The notes: a model not told the origin generated them from the sequence alone. DNA of 32,673 bases from Paracoccaceae bacterium (GCA_024763335.1 JANTFS010000008.1:1-32673), one strand, 5' to 3'; positions 1 to 7,590 are shown, counted from the stretch's first letter. A program made the numbers and translations.

Positions 1-50
1 CAAGAAACCGGGATGTATCTCTCGAACGATGCATGGATTTCGAAAGCACT

Positions 51-74
51 GGTCGCCTGCGGCCGGTGTTTTTT
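51..74 (+). terminator. Rho-independent terminator of an upstream gene outside the window
   Basis: A short GC stem (GGTCG, loop CCTG, CGGCC, one G-T pair) is followed by GGTG and six T residues. It would end transcription arriving from the left edge. I could not identify the gene it serves: the first 50 bases show no convincing coding frame and no 5S or 23S rRNA sequence that I recognise. Confidence 0.55.
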
Positions 75-167
75 GTTCGGCTGACTCACAATAATCAGCG
101 CCATCGGCGCTGAGATGGCGTCGACGTGAAACATGTCAGTTTTCCAACGGAATTCCCGGATCGGCCC

Positions 168-196
168 TTGCAGTCCCCAGCAAGCTGCAATACATC
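168..196 (+). promoter_or_regulatory. Sigma-70-type promoter of tRNA-fMet
   Basis: TTGCAG and TACATC are separated by exactly 17 bases and end 14 bases before the mature 5' end of the tRNA. The fit to a housekeeping promoter and the position directly ahead of a stable RNA gene support the call. It suggests this tRNA is transcribed independently, because a terminator lies upstream at 51-74. Confidence 0.6.
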
Positions 197-210
197 ACCC
201 GGGTGATTGG

Positions 211-287
<77 letters not shown>

Positions 288-385
288 ACTCACATACGCC
301 GATAGACGGCGCCAGATTGGCCCGCAACGGCGCACTCCTGACAGCTTTCCAATGCCTTGCGGCCGCGTCCCGCTCACATCAACGC

Positions 386-415
386 TTGACACGTTGGCCA
401 CATCTTCCGGATATG
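386..415 (+). promoter_or_regulatory. Probable promoter of the first DUF302 gene
   Basis: A perfect TTGACA box is followed after 18 bases by GATATG, a moderate -10 match. It lies about 35 bases ahead of the start codon at 450. The -35 element is convincing and the -10 is weaker. The remaining 288-385 stretch after the tRNA shows only a short CGCCG/CGGCG hairpin without a T tract. Confidence 0.45.
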
Positions 416-449
416 GACGCGAGCGGAGAGAAACAGGGAGGCTCGTCGC

Positions 450-1016
450 ATGAAAGCAATTCGCGCCATTTTGATGGTCATCGGTCTGATCGCAATTCTT
501 GCGACGGCCTGGGTATTCTGGACATTCCGCGGGTTCGACCCGCAAGCACCGGCCGTCTACTGGAACATGGCGATGCGTCTGGCGGAGACCGGTAACTCCG
601 CCGAGGCAACGGTGTGGAAGCGCAAGGTGGCCGAGGGTCTCACCTTCGAGGACGTCGACGAATCGATCCAGTCAGTGGCGCTTGAACAGAACATTCGCGA
701 CGTTGGCAACCTGCCCCTTGGCGACCAGGTCGGCCTGATGATGGGCAGCGATTGGCGCAAGCTCAAGATCTACCTCTATTGCAACCCGCTCACCGCCGCG
801 AAGATGGTGGAGCATTCCGAGGCCTACTCGGCCTACCTGCCTTGCCGGGTCGCGTTGGTCGAAGACGATAACGGCGATCTTTGGATCTATTCGCTCGACA
901 TGGACATGATGATCCATGGCGGCAAGCCGCTTCCGGACGACCTCTTGCAGGAAGCGCTTCAGGTCAAGCAGACCATCCTCACGATCCTGAACGACGCGGC
1001 TGAGGGGAGCTTCTGA
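450..1016 (+). CDS. Membrane-anchored DUF302-type protein
   Basis: A 188-residue protein with one N-terminal membrane segment (about residues 6-25) and a domain that resembles DUF302 in its second half: a hydrophobic strand ending in Cys, a short helical part, then a strand with PCRVAL, followed by an acidic stretch and WIYSLDMDMM. The start at 450 is supported by AGGGAGG nine bases upstream. DUF302 has no established biochemical activity, though members are often seen beside sulfur-oxidation genes. It converges on a second DUF302 gene that follows soxS, so a role connected with the Sox system is plausible but inferred. The family call is from pattern recognition and needs a profile search to confirm. 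The segment between the anchor and the domain is not recognised. Confidence 0.8.
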   Translation: MKAIRAILMVIGLIAILATAWVFWTFRGFDPQAPAVYWNMAMRLAETGNSAEATVWKRKVAEGLTFEDVDESIQSVALEQNIRDVGNLPLGDQVGLMMGSDWRKLKIYLYCNPLTAAKMVEHSEAYSAYLPCRVALVEDDNGDLWIYSLDMDMMIHGGKPLPDDLLQEALQVKQTILTILNDAAEGSF

Positions 1017-1037
1017 CCCCCTCATCAGCGCCGCGTC

Positions 1038-1487
1038 TCAATAGCCGGTGAGCGCCTCGTCGATGATACCGTCGAGGAGGTCGCTCACCTGGTCCATCGT
1101 GCCTGCGGGATAGGTGCGGCGGCCAACCGTGATTTCACCCACGGCGCCCGGCTGCTCCATCACGAAAATGGTGTAGGGGCAAAACTGAAGGTTCATCGGG
1201 TCAGCTTCCATGACAGCGCGGCTGACCTCGGCGGAACAGAAGTTGAAGACCTGCGCATGGGTGAAGATCGTTGTCGTGCTTCCGACATCCGCCTTCGTTC
1301 GTTCGAGCATGTCGCCCACGTGGTTGACCGCATCGATGACGAGCCCGGCATTGGTGATCGCGGTTTCGACGTCGAACATCACGTCGTCGTAGCTTCCTTG
1401 AACCGTGCGAACGACAGGACCATGCGACTCGGCGAGAGCCGGAGCGGCGGCAAGAAAAGCAGCGGCGGCAAGTGCGAGGTGTTTCAT
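1038..1487 (-). CDS. Exported DUF302-type protein downstream of soxS
   Basis: A 149-residue protein with a clear signal peptide (hydrophobic core, cleavage near ALA-ES at residue 19-20) and a DUF302-like domain with a Cys at the end of a strand (FNFC) and a second Cys in FCPYTIFV. The ORF track begins at 1523, but the ATG at 1487 has AGAGGGG seven bases upstream and starts the signal peptide directly, so it is the better start. The gene follows soxS on the same strand after only 22 bases, so the two are probably co-transcribed. A periplasmic role with the Sox proteins is therefore likely by context. The function of DUF302 is not established, and a heme, metal or sulfur-binding role would be speculation. 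Confidence 0.82.
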   Translation of the reverse strand: MKHLALAAAAFLAAAPALAESHGPVVRTVQGSYDDVMFDVETAITNAGLVIDAVNHVGDMLERTKADVGSTTTIFTHAQVFNFCSAEVSRAVMEADPMNLQFCPYTIFVMEQPGAVGEITVGRRTYPAGTMDQVSDLLDGIIDEALTGY

Positions 1488-1509
1488 GGATATTCCCCTC
1501 TGTTGTGTT

Positions 1510-1902
1510 TCAGGAATCGCCAAGGTCTGCCTTGGCGAGAATCTCGTCGAGCAGGAACCAGAAAAATTCTGGGCCCGGGTAACCCTCGATCCGACCCACT
1601 TCGCTGTTTTCGGACAGGAGCACGAAGGTCGGCGTCAGATAGGCGGGGCGGTCCAGCACCATGCCTTCGGGTAAGGGGTCATGGATATTGAGCATGGTCA
1701 GGGGGGCCGCCGCGCCCTGCTCCGTGTTGGGATAGGCCGGACCAATCTCTTTTTTCCAGCGGGCACACCAGATGCACCCGGTTTCCTCGAACATGATAAG
1801 GCGCAGATCTCCAGCGAACGCGGGCCCGGTCAGCAGCGCGAGGCAGAGCATGAAAGCCCCGATCGACCGCGACCATGCCGCAGGTGCGAAATGATATTTC
1901 AT
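1510..1902 (-). CDS. soxS: SoxS, periplasmic thioredoxin-like protein
   Basis: A 130-residue protein with a signal peptide (cleavage near AFA-GD, residue 30) and a small thioredoxin fold with the redox motif CIWC at residues 43-46, followed by the cis-proline element LTPTFV. The size, motif and position divergent from soxV match SoxS of Paracoccus pantotrophus, which keeps the Sox system reductively active by acting on SoxY. It is read from the minus strand in an apparent operon with the exported DUF302 gene. Only 67 bases separate its start from soxV, a region known in P. pantotrophus to be bound by the repressor SoxR. The soxR gene that often accompanies soxS is not in the window. Confidence 0.9.
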   Translation of the reverse strand: MKYHFAPAAWSRSIGAFMLCLALLTGPAFAGDLRLIMFEETGCIWCARWKKEIGPAYPNTEQGAAAPLTMLNIHDPLPEGMVLDRPAYLTPTFVLLSENSEVGRIEGYPGPEFFWFLLDEILAKADLGDS

Positions 1903-1906
1903 TGAC

Positions 1907-1951
1907 GCCTCATGTACCGAACATAAAGAATGCTAAGCCATGACATGAGGC
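1907..1951. promoter_or_regulatory. Inverted repeat in the soxS-soxV divergent promoter region
   Basis: GCCTCATGT (1907-1915) and ACATGAGGC (1943-1951) are perfect 9-base inverted arms separated by 27 bases. They fill most of the 67-base region between two divergent sox genes. In P. pantotrophus the ArsR-family repressor SoxR binds the corresponding region, so an operator role is reasonable. The spacing is wide for a single dimer, so the arms could be two separate sites or mark a looped arrangement. Confidence 0.45.
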
Positions 1952-1969
1952 CGGACAAGGAAAACGCAC

Positions 1970-2719
1970 ATGGGATTTGACCCAACATTTGGCGGAGCAG
2001 CTCTGGCGGGACTGCTGTCGTTCCTTTCCCCCTGTATCCTGCCGATCGTTCCCTTCTATCTGGCCTATATGGCCGGCATCTCGATGCAGGAGCTGCGCGG
2101 AGACGAGGGCGGGCCCGCGATTCCGCCGGGCGCACAACGACGGCTGATCTTTTCGTCTATCGCCTTTTCATTCGGCGTGACGACGATCTTCGTCTTGCTC
2201 GGCCTCGGGGCCACCGCGTTGGGCTCGGCATTCATTCAGTGGAAAACCCAGCTTTCGTGGGTGGCGGCAGCGATCCTGTTCCTGTTCGGCCTGCATTTTC
2301 TCGGGATATTCCGGCTGAAATTCCTCTACCGTGAAGCCCGGCTGGAGGCCTCATCGGACCCGACAACCGTGGCCGGTGCCTATGTCATGGGCCTTGCTTT
2401 CGGGTTTGGATGGACCCCGTGCGTCGGCCCCGCGCTCGCGGCGATCCTGATGGTCGCCAGCGGCACGGGCGACCTGTTCCGGGGGGCAATGCTGCTTCTC
2501 GTCTACGGCCTGTCGATGACCTTGCCGTTCGTGCTGGCCGCCGCCGCGGCGCGGCCCTTTCTCGCTTGGGTCGGGCGCAATCGCCGTTTCATGGGCTATG
2601 CCGAAAAGGCGATGGGGGTGATGATGATCCTCTTCGCCTTGCTCATCGCGACCAACTCGGTGGGCTACATCGCCGAATGGATGATCAACAATTTCAGCTG
2701 GGACAACACGCTCGTCTGA
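1970..2719 (+). CDS. soxV: SoxV, CcdA-family transmembrane thiol-electron carrier
   Basis: A 249-residue integral membrane protein of the CcdA/DsbD-transmembrane family with about six hydrophobic segments. The two redox cysteines sit in conserved Pro-Cys contexts, LSPCILP (Cys22) and TPCVGP (Cys151). In the Sox system it moves electrons from cytoplasmic thioredoxin across the inner membrane to periplasmic SoxW. It is divergent from soxS and followed by soxW after 21 bases. The length agrees with the family. CcdA of cytochrome c maturation is the alternative for the sequence alone, but the sox context settles it. Confidence 0.93.
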   Translation: MGFDPTFGGAALAGLLSFLSPCILPIVPFYLAYMAGISMQELRGDEGGPAIPPGAQRRLIFSSIAFSFGVTTIFVLLGLGATALGSAFIQWKTQLSWVAAAILFLFGLHFLGIFRLKFLYREARLEASSDPTTVAGAYVMGLAFGFGWTPCVGPALAAILMVASGTGDLFRGAMLLLVYGLSMTLPFVLAAAAARPFLAWVGRNRRFMGYAEKAMGVMMILFALLIATNSVGYIAEWMINNFSWDNTLV

Positions 2720-2740
2720 GCGTGAAACAGGGAGGAACAC

Positions 2741-3322
2741 ATGAAACTATTCGCAATTCCCGCGGCGGTTCGTTCACTGGCCGGGGTGATTCTGATCGGG
2801 CTCGCCACCCCGGCATTGGCCGACGTGCCACTTGGTGACGACGGCCTGCACAAACCCGACTGGCTACAGGAAACCTTCCTCGATCTGCGCGAGGATCTCG
2901 CCGATGCGAATGCCCAAGGCAAGCGGATGATGATCATGATCGAGCAGCGCGGATGCATCTATTGCACCAAGATGCACGAAAAGATCCTGCCCGATCCCCG
3001 AATCGACGCCCTGATTCGCGAGGCGTTCTTCATCGTGCAGATGAACCTCTACGGCGATCTTGAGGTTACCGATTTCGATGGCACCGTGCTGAGCGAAAAG
3101 GATATGGCGCGGCGATGGAACACGGTGTTTACGCCGACGATGATCTTTCTGCCCGAAGAAGTTCCCGAGGGCGAAACTGCCGTCGAAGCGGCGGTCGCAA
3201 TCATGCCCGGCGCGTTCGAACGCCTGACGACCTTGGCCATGTTTACTTGGGTTCGTGACAAGGAATACGACAACATCGACTTCCAAAGATACTTCGCCGA
3301 GAACTTCAGCCCGCCGCAATAG
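2741..3322 (+). CDS. soxW: SoxW, periplasmic thioredoxin
   Basis: A 193-residue exported thioredoxin-fold protein. The signal peptide ends near ALA-DV (residue 28), and the redox motif CIYC lies at residues 72-75 in a long helix context, with the cis-proline loop FTPTMIF further on. SoxW is the partner reduced by SoxV. The start has GGAGG eight bases upstream. It is directly downstream of soxV and is followed by a 187-base gap before soxX, so soxVW is probably one transcript and soxX begins another. Confidence 0.9.
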   Translation: MKLFAIPAAVRSLAGVILIGLATPALADVPLGDDGLHKPDWLQETFLDLREDLADANAQGKRMMIMIEQRGCIYCTKMHEKILPDPRIDALIREAFFIVQMNLYGDLEVTDFDGTVLSEKDMARRWNTVFTPTMIFLPEEVPEGETAVEAAVAIMPGAFERLTTLAMFTWVRDKEYDNIDFQRYFAENFSPPQ

Positions 3323-3509
3323 ACCGGAGTTTTCTTGGCCCCGCGAGGTCGTCAACTCAAAAAACCATGCAAAAAATCAAATATTTTTGTTGTTTGGCTT
3401 TGGGTCGTGTGGTTATTGTCCGATCCCAGCGGTGCGTCAAATGAGGCATATCGCCACAGAATAAGCGGCACAACGCCGCAGCGAATAGAACGAGCTAGGG
3501 AGGGCTCTT
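3323..3509 (+). promoter_or_regulatory. soxW-soxX intergenic region, likely promoter/operator of soxXYZAB
   Basis: This 187-base gap contains a distinctly AT-rich block around 3357-3420 (runs of A, then AAATATTTTTG with the 8-base palindrome AAATATTT) in otherwise GC-rich DNA. In P. pantotrophus the repressor SoxR binds this intergenic region as well as soxS-soxV. The heptamer ATGAGGC occurs here (about 3440) and also as the right arm of the soxS-soxV inverted repeat. I could not fix a -35/-10 pair. GGGAGGG precedes the soxX start. Confidence 0.5.
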
Positions 3510-3992
3510 ATGAGAACACTGTTTGCGCTCTGCGCAGCAGCCGTGACTGCATTTCCGTCCATCCTCAGCGCCGAAACCATGCCCAGAGACGTGATGTTCT
3601 CTGACCATGGAGAGGTGGCTGAATCCCTCACCGGGGTGCCCGGCAATCCGGAGGAAGGGTTTAAGACGGCAACCACGAAAAGCCTCGGTAACTGCGTGGC
3701 CTGCCACGTAGCCAACGGGTGGAAAGACCTGCCGTTCCCCGGCAACATCGGCCCTGATCTGACGGGCGTGGCGCATCGCTACGACGAGGCGCACCTGCGG
3801 GGCATTCTGGTCAATTCCAAGAAAACGTTCCACGAAACGGTGATGCCGGCGTTCTACAACGTCGATGACATCATCCGCCCGGGGGATCGTTACACCGGCA
3901 AGCCCGCGAAATCGCTCGACGTGACGATTCTCACGGCGCAGCAGATCGAGGACATCCTCGCTCTGCTCATGACCTTCAACGAAGACCACTGA
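3510..3992 (+). CDS. soxX: SoxX, c-type cytochrome subunit of SoxXA
   Basis: A 160-residue exported monoheme cytochrome c. A signal peptide covers about residues 1-21. The heme-binding motif CVACH is at 62-66, and Met112 in VMPAFY is the likely distal ligand. SoxXA oxidatively couples thiosulfate to the C-terminal cysteine of SoxY in the periplasm and passes electrons to small cytochromes c. The length and motif order agree with SoxX of alphaproteobacteria. It is first of the soxXYZAB series and lies downstream of a long, AT-rich upstream region that is probably its promoter. Confidence 0.93.
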   Translation: MRTLFALCAAAVTAFPSILSAETMPRDVMFSDHGEVAESLTGVPGNPEEGFKTATTKSLGNCVACHVANGWKDLPFPGNIGPDLTGVAHRYDEAHLRGILVNSKKTFHETVMPAFYNVDDIIRPGDRYTGKPAKSLDVTILTAQQIEDILALLMTFNEDH

Positions 3993-4027
3993 GCCCGCGC
4001 GTCCATCCAACGGGAGATCAACGAGAA

Positions 4028-4447
4028 ATGACTTACACGAGAAGAGAAACCCTGGTTCTCGGTGCCAGCAGCATCGCCATGCTTGCGGTTGCACCGGCAG
4101 CCTTTGCCGCCACGACCGACGAGGAAATTGCGGCTTTCACCGGCGGTGCAGCCGCAGGTGAAGGCGGTATCGAAATCGGTGCTCCGGAAATCGCCGAAAA
4201 CGGCAACGTCGTGCCGGTCGAAGTGACCGCACCCGGCGCCGAAGAGATCATGCTGCTGGCCACCGGCAACCCGTCTCCGACCGTTTGCAAGGTGAAGTTC
4301 GGCCCGGCCGCTGGCTCGCAGCGCGTGTCGACCCGCATCCGTCTCGCCAAGACGCAGGACGTGCTCGCCATGGCCCGGATGGGCGACGGCAGCTTCGTGC
4401 AGGCGACGCGCACGGTGAAGGTCACCATCGGCGGCTGCGGCGGCTGA
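4028..4447 (+). CDS. soxY: SoxY, sulfur-carrier subunit of SoxYZ
   Basis: A 139-residue protein with a twin-arginine signal (TRRETLVLG) and the diagnostic C-terminal swinging arm GGCGG, in which Cys137 carries the sulfur intermediates. SoxYZ ferries covalently bound thiosulfate between SoxXA and SoxB (and SoxCD where present). The body has a beta-sandwich, Gly/Ala/Val-rich composition usual for the family. It lies 35 bases after soxX with AACGGGAG upstream and is followed by soxZ. The C-terminal tail is intact, so the carrier should be functional. Confidence 0.96.
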   Translation: MTYTRRETLVLGASSIAMLAVAPAAFAATTDEEIAAFTGGAAAGEGGIEIGAPEIAENGNVVPVEVTAPGAEEIMLLATGNPSPTVCKVKFGPAAGSQRVSTRIRLAKTQDVLAMARMGDGSFVQATRTVKVTIGGCGG

Positions 4448-4508
4448 GGACGCACCCGCGGCTCAGACGCTGCGGGGCATGAACCAACGAGAATTTAGGA
4501 GACCCGAA

Positions 4509-4835
4509 ATGGCAGCTTCCAAACCCCGCGTGAAGGTTCCCGGTTCGGCCAAGGCCGGCGAAGCCTTCACCATCAAGACCCTGATCAGCCACCCGATGGA
4601 ATCGGGCCTGCGCAAGGACAAGCAAGGCAACCCCATCCCGCGCAAGATCATCAATCGCTTCACCTGCGACTTCAACGGCACCAATGTGATCGACATGGAG
4701 ATGCACGGCGCGGTTTCGGCGAACCCGTATATCGAGTTCGACGCCGTGATCGACGCGGCCGGCGAGTTCACCTTCAACTGGTATGACGATGACGGCTCGG
4801 TCTACACCGCGTCCAAAGCGATCAAGCTGGCCTGA
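4509..4835 (+). CDS. soxZ: SoxZ, scaffold subunit of SoxYZ
   Basis: A 108-residue protein with no signal peptide. It is expected to be exported in complex with SoxY, whose twin-arginine signal serves both. The ORF track starts at 4479, but the ATG at 4509 is preceded by TAGGAGA at proper spacing and begins with the family-typical KPRVKVP stretch, so it is preferred. The sequence ISHPMESGLRKD and the C-terminal beta strands ending FTFNWYDDDGS are recognisable SoxZ features. It completes the heterodimer that presents the SoxY cysteine to the other enzymes. Confidence 0.95.
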   Translation: MAASKPRVKVPGSAKAGEAFTIKTLISHPMESGLRKDKQGNPIPRKIINRFTCDFNGTNVIDMEMHGAVSANPYIEFDAVIDAAGEFTFNWYDDDGSVYTASKAIKLA

Positions 4836-4874
4836 GAAGTGAAAAATAAGAAAGAACGTCAGGGAGGAGACGCG

Positions 4875-5741
4875 ATGACCACTCGCGCGAAGAAGACAGC
4901 GGTTCTTGCCGCGGTCATGACGGTCGGGTTCGGGGGTGCGGCAATGGCCGAGCCCGATCTCGATGCCAAGCTCGTGATCAATGATGAGCTGGAAATGACG
5001 ACGATCGTCGAACCAGCGCCCTACCTCGATGGTGCGCTCGATCAGGTGATCTCGGGTTGGCATTTCCGTGACGCCGCTACCCGCGCCATGGAAATGGACG
5101 ACTTCGAGAACCCCGCGATGAACTTCGTCGAAGACGGGCTCGCCGCCTGGGATGCCGTTGACGGCACCGAGGGCAAGTCCTGCGCCTCATGCCACGGTGC
5201 GATCGAAGAAGGTATGCGGGGCGTGCGCGCCGTGATGCCGAAGTACAACGAGGAGGCCGGCGATCTGTGGTCCCTCGAGGAGTACATCAACGATTGCCGC
5301 GTGAACCGGATGGGCGCGGAAGCCTGGAACTGGGACAAGACGCCGATGAAGGTGATGACTGCTGCGATCGGGGTTCAGTCGCGCGGCATGCCGGTCAACG
5401 TGGCGATCGACGGTCCGGCCCGCCCCTACTGGGAACAGGGCAAGGAAATGTTCTACGCCCGCACCGGTCTGCTGCAGATGTCTTGCGCGAGCTGCCACGA
5501 GGAAAACTATGGCAATTACATCCGCGCCGACCACCTCAGCCAGGGTCATCTCAATGGCTTCCCGACGCTGCGTTTGAAAAAGGGCAGCCTCGTGTCGACC
5601 CACAACCGTCTGTTCGGTTGCGTGCGCGACACCCGCGCCGAGAGCTACCCGAAGGGCAGCGCGGAGCTTAAGGCGCTTGAGCTCTACGTGGCCTCGCGCG
5701 GCAACGGTCTTTCGGTCGAAACGCCGGCCGTGCGCCCGTGA
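4875..5741 (+). CDS. soxA: SoxA, diheme cytochrome c subunit of SoxXA
   Basis: A 288-residue exported cytochrome. The start at 4875 has GGGAGGAG upstream and opens the signal peptide, whereas the track start at 4839 adds a charged tail. Two heme motifs are present, CASCH at 103-107 and CASCH at 204-208, so this is the diheme form as in P. pantotrophus. Cys141 (NDCRVNR) and Cys249 (LFGCVRD) are in position to be the axial cysteine ligands; Cys249 corresponds to the active-site cysteine, which is a persulfide in known structures. It joins thiosulfate to SoxY. A strong terminator-like hairpin follows it, before soxB. Confidence 0.94.
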   Translation: MTTRAKKTAVLAAVMTVGFGGAAMAEPDLDAKLVINDELEMTTIVEPAPYLDGALDQVISGWHFRDAATRAMEMDDFENPAMNFVEDGLAAWDAVDGTEGKSCASCHGAIEEGMRGVRAVMPKYNEEAGDLWSLEEYINDCRVNRMGAEAWNWDKTPMKVMTAAIGVQSRGMPVNVAIDGPARPYWEQGKEMFYARTGLLQMSCASCHEENYGNYIRADHLSQGHLNGFPTLRLKKGSLVSTHNRLFGCVRDTRAESYPKGSAELKALELYVASRGNGLSVETPAVRP

Positions 5742-5758
5742 TGACATGAAAATCGGAG

Positions 5759-5791
5759 GGGCGGCGGCCTGAGATGGCCGTCGCCCTTTTT
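5759..5791 (+). terminator. Terminator-like hairpin between soxA and soxB
   Basis: GGGCGGCGGCC pairs with GGCCGTCGCCC over 11 positions (one G-T pair) around a six-base loop and is followed directly by five T residues. This is a textbook intrinsic terminator placed inside the sox series, so soxB is probably expressed at a lower level than soxXYZA or from its own start. Confidence 0.78.
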
Positions 5792-5833
5792 CGTCCGCAT
5801 CCATCGAAATCCTGACTATCGAGAGGGGAAGAC

Positions 5834-7525
5834 ATGATCTCGCGCAGAGACTTCCTTCAAGCCACGGTCGCCGCGTCGGCCATCTGGGGGGGCAGCGGTG
5901 TTGGCGCATGGGCGCAAATCGCCGCCCGGCAACAACTCACCCAAGATCAGTTGCTTGAATTTGATACTTTCGGCAACGTGACCCTCATTCACGTGACCGA
6001 CATCCATGGCCAACTCAAGCCGATCTGGTTCCGCGAGCCCGAGATCAACCTCGGCGTTGGCGAGGTCCGGGGTCTTCCGCCGCATGTCACCGGACAGGAC
6101 TTCCTCAAGCTCTACAACATCGAGCCCGGCTCGCCCGAGGCCTACGCGCTGAGCTACAATGACTTCGACGCGCTTGCCCGGACCTATGGCAAGATGGGCG
6201 GGCTCGATCGGGTGGCGACAGTCATCAAGGCAATCCGCGCCGCACGGCCGGACGCGCTTTTGCTCGATGGCGGCGACACGTGGCACGGGTCCTACACGGT
6301 GCTCAAGACCGGCGCGCAGGACATGGTCGACGCGATGAACCTGCTTGAGACAGATGCGATGACCTCGCATTGGGAATTCACCCTCGGCATCGACCGGGTG
6401 ACCGAGATCGTCGACAACCTGCCCTTCCCCTTCCTCGGTGCCAACATCTTCGATGCCGAATGGGACGAGCCGGCCTACGAACCCTACAAGATGTTCGAGC
6501 GCGGCGGCGTGCAAGTGGCGGTGATCGGCCAGGCCTTCCCCTATCTGCCGATCGCCAACCCGCGCTGGATGTTCCCCAACCTCAGCTTCGGCGTGCGCGA
6601 GGAGCGCATGGCGGAAGTGGTGCAGGAGGTGCGCGATGCCGGGGCCGATGTCGTCGTCGTGCTCTCGCACAACGGTTTTGATGTGGACCGAAAGCTGGCG
6701 AGCCGCGTGCCGGGGATCGACGTGATCCTCACCGGGCACACCCATGATGCGCTGCCCGAGCCGGTTCAGGTGGGCAACACCATGTTGATCGCTTCGGGCT
6801 CGAACGGCAAGTTCGTCAGCCGGGTCGATCTGGATGTGCGCGACGGCGAGATGAAAGGCATCCGCCACAAGCTGATCCCGATCTTTTCCGACGTGATCGC
6901 GCCCGATGCCGAGATGACGGCGCTGATCGACGGCCACCGCGCGCCCTACGAAAGCGAGATGCGCGAAGTGATCGGACGCACCGGCTCGACGCTCTACCGC
7001 CGCGGTAACTTCAACGGCACGTGGGACGACCTGATCTGCAACGCGCTGATTGAGGAACGCGAGGCTGATATTGCGCTGTCGCCCGGGTTCCGCTGGGGGC
7101 CGAGCCTGATTTCCGATACGGATATCACCCGCGAGGACATCTACAACGCGACTTCGATGAGCTACCCCAACGCCTACCGCTCCGAGATGACCGGCGAACA
7201 GCTCAAGGTGATCCTCGAGGATGTGGCCGACAACCTGTTCAACCCCGATCCCTACTATCAGCAGGGCGGCGACATGGTCCGCGTTGGCGGCATGGGCTAC
7301 CGCATCGACGTGACCAAGCCGCAGGGCGAACGTCTGAGCGAGATGACCGTGCTCAAGACCGGCGAGGCGGTCGATCCGTCGAAGACCTATGTGGTTGCGG
7401 GCTGGGCCAGCGTCAACGAAGGCACGGAAGGTCCGCCGATCTGGGACGTGGTCGAGAACTGGGTGCGTGGTCAGGGCACGGTTAACATCGACCCGAATGA
7501 ATCGGTCGATGTCATCGGTGGCTGA
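5834..7525 (+). CDS. soxB: SoxB, dimanganese thiosulfohydrolase
   Basis: A 563-residue periplasmic enzyme of the 5'-nucleotidase/metallophosphatase superfamily that hydrolyses the terminal sulfate from SoxY-bound thiosulfonate. The Tat signal SRRDFLQA begins the protein. The metal-binding elements are in order: VTDIHGQ (about 53-59), LDGGDTWHGS (144-153), SHNGFD (278-283) and GHTHD (301-305). A C-terminal 5'-nucleotidase domain fills the remainder. GAGAGGGG lies just ahead of the start. Its length matches family members of about 560 residues. It is the last sox gene here; soxC and soxD, which usually follow in the same order in related bacteria, are missing. Confidence 0.96.
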   Translation: MISRRDFLQATVAASAIWGGSGVGAWAQIAARQQLTQDQLLEFDTFGNVTLIHVTDIHGQLKPIWFREPEINLGVGEVRGLPPHVTGQDFLKLYNIEPGSPEAYALSYNDFDALARTYGKMGGLDRVATVIKAIRAARPDALLLDGGDTWHGSYTVLKTGAQDMVDAMNLLETDAMTSHWEFTLGIDRVTEIVDNLPFPFLGANIFDAEWDEPAYEPYKMFERGGVQVAVIGQAFPYLPIANPRWMFPNLSFGVREERMAEVVQEVRDAGADVVVVLSHNGFDVDRKLASRVPGIDVILTGHTHDALPEPVQVGNTMLIASGSNGKFVSRVDLDVRDGEMKGIRHKLIPIFSDVIAPDAEMTALIDGHRAPYESEMREVIGRTGSTLYRRGNFNGTWDDLICNALIEEREADIALSPGFRWGPSLISDTDITREDIYNATSMSYPNAYRSEMTGEQLKVILEDVADNLFNPDPYYQQGGDMVRVGGMGYRIDVTKPQGERLSEMTVLKTGEAVDPSKTYVVAGWASVNEGTEGPPIWDVVENWVRGQGTVNIDPNESVDVIGG

Positions 7526-7547
7526 ACCGAAAAGATGACCTTGTGAG

Positions 7548-7580
7548 ACGCGGCGCCTTTCCGGCGCCGCGTTCGTCTTT
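7548..7580 (+). terminator. Terminator of the sox operon
   Basis: A perfect 10-base stem (ACGCGGCGCC / GGCGCCGCGT) with a TTTCC loop is followed by the T-rich TCGTCTTT. It sits just after soxB and before the convergent MetF-like gene, so it closes the sox transcription unit and may act in both directions. Confidence 0.7.
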
Positions 7581-7590
7581 CAGGGCCTGT

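Noticed and set aside
1-210. Possible 5S rRNA or end of 23S rRNA ahead of tRNA-fMet
   Set aside because: No 5S-like sequence is seen in these bases; only a terminator, a hairpin and a promoter are supported.
5816-6937. 373-residue minus-strand ORF opposite soxB
   Set aside because: soxB motifs are complete on the plus strand, and the antisense product has low-complexity composition.
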